The position numbers were made by a program, and so were the translations under genes. The notes beneath the pieces were generated by a model. It did not search any database. It saw only the letters and a list, made by a program, of their open reading frames with translations, and was not told the origin of the DNA. Shown here piece after piece: positions 5,396 to 7,858 of a stretch of 7,858 nucleotides of DNA; positions within the stretch are counted from its first letter, which is position 1; each line of letters starts with the position of its first letter. The stretch lies in the NCBI GenBank assembly GCA_009699025.1, contig WLOZ01000071.1, positions 1 to 7,858 of the forward strand, written 5' to 3'. The stretch is from Actinomycetota bacterium. Lineage in GTDB: Bacteria; Actinomycetota; Actinomycetes; S36-B12; CAIYMF01.

Positions 5396-7414
5396 CTAGT
5401 CGCTGCGGTCGGCAATCACGAGCCGAAGTCGCTCCGGCCCGAACTTCGCCACCACACCGGCGAGAGAGTCAGCCACCTGCTGGTCGGGCACCACGAGGGT
5501 GAGCCTGAGGTCGGGCGCCGCCTGCAGCACCTCACCGAGCGACGCGACGGGATCGGCCGTGCGCAGAATGGTGTCGACCGTGACGTTGTACCGCTCGTAC
5601 GCAATGTCCGAGCCGATGGCCAGCGAGTGCGCGAGGCGGCCGGCGAACATGTTCACGTACTCGCTGCGATATCCGGTGACCGATCGCGCCACCGGAATCC
5701 ATGTGACCGTCGTGTGGCCATCGCTGTCGGGATGTGCCGCAGCTGAGAGCACGACATCGCCCACCAGCGGAATGCGGGTCACGGCCGACTGCCGTGCTTC
5801 GAAGGCGGCGAGTCCGGCGGGACGTGTCAGCACGCCGCCGCCGACTCCCGGACGAAGCGTGACGGTGGAGATCTCGGCCACCGCGATGACTATCACCACG
5901 AGTGCGATCACTAGACCCGTGCCCTGCCGCGCGGGTGGCACCTTCGCCAGCCGCAGCGATGTCCAGCGCGCGACCACTGCCGCAGTGAGCGGAACGGCTG
6001 CGAGCAGCAGCGCGTACACCATCTTGTTGGTGTAGTACGAGTCACCGATTGTCACGCCCGCGCGAACTGAGTCGACGAGGAAGTACAACGTCACCGCGCA
6101 CGCTGACAGCACCGGGCCCAGTAGTGCGAGCGACACCAGCCTTCCGGCGGCGCGACTACTGAGGGCAAGCGTGAGTGTCGCCACTGCGGCCATCACGACC
6201 GCCGGCCAGTACTCGAAGGCCGGAAGCCCTCCGGTGAGAGCGCCCCAGGGCGCGTTCTTCACCGAGTCGGTGATGGCAGTGAGGGCAGGAGCCGCCAGCG
6301 CGGCACACACGAGCCCCACCACCACGAACCACACGAGTCGTCGTCGGCGCCACCTCCACAGCGCGACGCCCACGGCCAGGGCGGGAAGCAGCAGCCCGGC
6401 CGCGAGGGGCAGGTACACGTACGCCGCAACCACGCCCGCGAGAGGCAGCACGAACCAGCCGAGCCGGGTCATGGCGGCGCGCGAGCGCACGCTCACCGTG
6501 ACGGCACCCACCACCAGGGCTGCACAGGCGAGAAAGCTGGCGGCGGCAAAGTCGAACATGGATCCCATGGATCCGAGCAGGCACCAGAGCGCGGTCGCCG
6601 TGCCGGCGAGGCCAGCCGCGACCGCGCGGGTGCGTGAGGCAGTGCGCCGAGGCATCAGGGCGCGCGCGGCGATGCTGGCGCTCCACGTGAGCACCGCTGC
6701 GGCAAGCGCTGCCGTGAGCGCCGACCACGCCACATACGGTCGCACGAGGTCGACTGCGGGGGTGCCCGCGCTGATGCCTGCCGCCCACTCGCCCGCAGAC
6801 CAGATCGCCACGTGCAGCCGCGGGTAGCCAGCGAAGAGCAGGTCGGGTGATGACGTTCCGGCCCAGCTTCCCGACCGCATCATCTGCACAAACATGGGCA
6901 GGTGGCTGCTGTGGTCGTGGGGAAGTTCTCCGCCCGCCCACCACTGCAGCAGGCCGGTGATCGTGCGAGCGGTGGTGGCGGTTGCGTACACGCCGAACAG
7001 GACTACGAAAGAGACGAGCCCCGCGACGAGTCCGATCGCGTCGTCAACCCGAATTCGTGGCAGCACCGGTGCACTGCGGCGCACGTAGAGACAGCCGATC
7101 GCACCGAGCGCCACCGCGCTGAGCAACAGCCGCCAGCCGAGAGGAGGAATCACAGAATGGGTAGCGCTGAGAACCACCATCACGGCGCCAACGGCCGCCA
7201 TGCCGACGACGCACGAGATGATCACGCGCTCGCCTACACCCCGACCCCACGGTGCGAAGATCGCGCCAGCGGCCACGCAGGCGACGACTCCGCCGGGAGG
7301 CCACAGCCACAGCATGAGCAGCGCGGCGACGAGCAGCGCGGTCGCGAGCCGGCGGCCCGAAAGGGCGGATGAACCCAGACCTCTGCTCGACCCCTCCACC
7401 CCGATGGTCGTCAC
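5396..7414 (-). CDS. Large polytopic membrane protein, GT-C glycosyltransferase-like (DUF6541-like)
   Basis: A 672-residue protein starting at GTG 7414-7412. Residues 23 to about 518 hold roughly 14-16 hydrophobic helices. The last 150 residues (about 520-672) are mostly soluble. Between early helices is a loop with [15 protein letters not shown] (161-175), followed by [14 protein letters not shown] (197-210). An acidic/histidine motif in the first large outer loop is what polyprenyl-phosphate-dependent GT-C transferases use for catalysis or metal binding. D167 with H166/H168/H171 is therefore the candidate site. A later [15 protein letters not shown] segment (457-471) also resembles this class. 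Members usually move sugars onto cell-envelope glycans or lipids; acceptor and donor here are unknown. I recall actinobacterial DUF6541 proteins with similar layout, but this is not tested. Divergent from dcd (89-base gap); same strand as menC. Confidence 0.65.
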   Translation of the reverse strand: MTTIGVEGSSRGLGSSALSGRRLATALLVAALLMLWLWPPGGVVACVAAGAIFAPWGRGVGERVIISCVVGMAAVGAVMVVLSATHSVIPPLGWRLLLSAVALGAIGCLYVRRSAPVLPRIRVDDAIGLVAGLVSFVVLFGVYATATTARTITGLLQWWAGGELPHDHSSHLPMFVQMMRSGSWAGTSSPDLLFAGYPRLHVAIWSAGEWAAGISAGTPAVDLVRPYVAWSALTAALAAAVLTWSASIAARALMPRRTASRTRAVAAGLAGTATALWCLLGSMGSMFDFAAASFLACAALVVGAVTVSVRSRAAMTRLGWFVLPLAGVVAAYVYLPLAAGLLLPALAVGVALWRWRRRRLVWFVVVGLVCAALAAPALTAITDSVKNAPWGALTGGLPAFEYWPAVVMAAVATLTLALSSRAAGRLVSLALLGPVLSACAVTLYFLVDSVRAGVTIGDSYYTNKMVYALLLAAVPLTAAVVARWTSLRLAKVPPARQGTGLVIALVVIVIAVAEISTVTLRPGVGGGVLTRPAGLAAFEARQSAVTRIPLVGDVVLSAAAHPDSDGHTTVTWIPVARSVTGYRSEYVNMFAGRLAHSLAIGSDIAYERYNVTVDTILRTADPVASLGEVLQAAPDLRLTLVVPDQQVADSLAGVVAKFGPERLRLVIADRSD

Positions 7415-7420
7415 TTACGC

Positions 7421-7426
7421 ATCCTA
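7421..7426 (-). promoter_or_regulatory. -10 box (or Shine-Dalgarno) before the membrane protein start
   Basis: On the minus strand TAGGAT is followed by GCGTAA and then the GTG start, exactly the spacing of a leaderless -10 box. The same bases contain AGGA seven bases before the GTG, so they could equally be a Shine-Dalgarno site. The sequence cannot decide between the two readings. Confidence 0.4.
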
Positions 7427-7434
7427 TGCAGCGG

Positions 7435-7465
7435 TTGCTGGCCGCCATCTCGAAGCGAGTACCCT
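7435..7465 (+). promoter_or_regulatory. Possible dcd promoter
   Basis: TTGCTG (7435-7440) and TACCCT (7460-7465) are separated by 19 bases, slightly longer than usual. Transcription would start near 7472, about 32 bases before dcd. Weak but the best candidate in the 89-base divergent spacer. Confidence 0.3.
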
Positions 7466-7490
7466 CGCTGCAAGGTGAGAATCCCACGCT

Positions 7491-7496
7491 GAAGGG
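7491..7496 (+). promoter_or_regulatory. Shine-Dalgarno site of dcd
   Basis: GAAGGG lies seven bases before the GTG at 7504. It fixes that codon as the start, which also gives the conserved N-terminus MLLSDRD of the Dcd family. Confidence 0.65.
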
Positions 7497-7503
7497 CTCT
7501 GTT

Positions 7504-7858
7504 GTGCTGCTAAGTGACCGTGACCTGCGGGCCGAGATCGCTGCTGAGCGTGTCGTGCTCGAGCCCTACGACGACGGAATGATTCAGCCGTCGAGTATCG
7601 ATGTGCGGCTCGACCGGCTGTTCCGCACCTTCGAGAATCACCGCTACCCGCACATCGATCCGTCGGTGGAGCAGCCCGACCTCACGCGCATGGTCGAGAC
7701 GGCCGCCGACGAGGCGTTCATCCTGCATCCCGGCGAGTTCGTGCTGGCCTCGACCTATGAGGTCATCACCCTGCCCGACGACATCGCCGGGCGCCTTGAG
7801 GGCAAGTCGTCGCTGGGTCGCCTCGGGCTGCTCACGCACTCGACCGCGGGCTTCATCG
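7504..7858 (+). CDS. dcd: dCTP deaminase, dUMP-forming type, N-terminal part (cut by the right edge)
   Basis: The frame from GTG 7504 stays open to the edge, giving 118 visible residues of a family about 190 long. The sequence [12 protein letters not shown]..., [10 protein letters not shown] (29-38), NHRYPHIDP (45-53), [10 protein letters not shown] (72-81), and [20 protein letters not shown] (99-118) is diagnostic for actinobacterial Dcd. In the Mycobacterium tuberculosis enzyme, which converts dCTP to dUMP by joint deaminase and diphosphatase action, S102, R106, H112 and A115 are functional residues, and all four are present at the same numbers here. That suggests the bifunctional form, supplying dUMP for dTMP synthesis in the cytoplasm. 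The catalytic glutamate near 129 lies beyond the window. A Shine-Dalgarno site precedes the start. Confidence 0.95.
   Translation, partial: MLLSDRDLRAEIAAERVVLEPYDDGMIQPSSIDVRLDRLFRTFENHRYPHIDPSVEQPDLTRMVETAADEAFILHPGEFVLASTYEVITLPDDIAGRLEGKSSLGRLGLLTHSTAGFI

Noticed and set aside
6156..6944. 262-codon minus-strand frame and matching plus-strand frame of 218 codons
   Set aside because: Both are out-of-frame readings of the GC-rich membrane protein gene, with Arg/Ala-rich composition.
7510..7839. 109-codon minus-strand frame
   Set aside because: Antisense to dcd, whose plus-strand frame matches the family residue by residue.
1..7858. CRISPR array, insertion sequence, toxin-antitoxin or phage defence genes
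   Set aside because: No regularly spaced repeats, transposase or integrase motifs, or paired small overlapping genes were found on either strand.

Overview
The window looks like chromosome of a high-GC actinobacterium. GTG starts are common, several starts are preceded by TANNNT -10 boxes rather than Shine-Dalgarno sites, the tRNA-Gly and Dcd sequences are typically actinobacterial, and one enzyme closely resembles the Amycolatopsis N-acylamino acid racemase. Microbacteriaceae or a close relative is my guess, but the sequence does not prove it.

Left part (1-2653) has an accessory character. A secreted right-handed beta-helix repeat protein runs off the left edge on the minus strand. It is divergent from a secreted aryl-sulfate sulfotransferase (AssT family) on the plus strand. 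The 302-bp spacer holds a long near-perfect hairpin just upstream of a putative leaderless promoter for the sulfotransferase. About 300 bp without a recognisable gene follow, carrying several short perfect palindromes, and then the 3' end of tRNA-Gly(CCC) on the minus strand. Sampled 60-base lines here are often 55-60% G+C, against 72-73% in sampled lines to the right, although some lines on the left reach 67-68%. An island next to a tRNA gene is therefore possible, but no integrase or direct repeat is visible.

Right part (2654-7858) looks like core genome: tRNA-Gly(CCC) (minus), a 12-helix APC-like permease (plus), an NSAR/OSBS-type enolase-superfamily enzyme (minus; menC), a large polytopic GT-C/DUF6541-like membrane protein (minus), and the start of dcd, a dCTP deaminase of the actinobacterial dUMP-forming type (plus, cut by the right edge). 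The permease and menC are convergent, and their stop codons share one CTAG.

Functional links are inference. The permease and the racemase-type enzyme could handle amino acids or N-acyl amino acids together, or the enzyme could simply make o-succinylbenzoate for menaquinone. The sulfotransferase and beta-helix protein both act outside the membrane. No clearly new multi-gene defence or mobile system is visible. The most distinctive signals are the hairpin/leaderless arrangement at the sulfotransferase, the recurrent leaderless-type starts, the repeat cluster upstream of menC and the palindrome cluster beside the tRNA.
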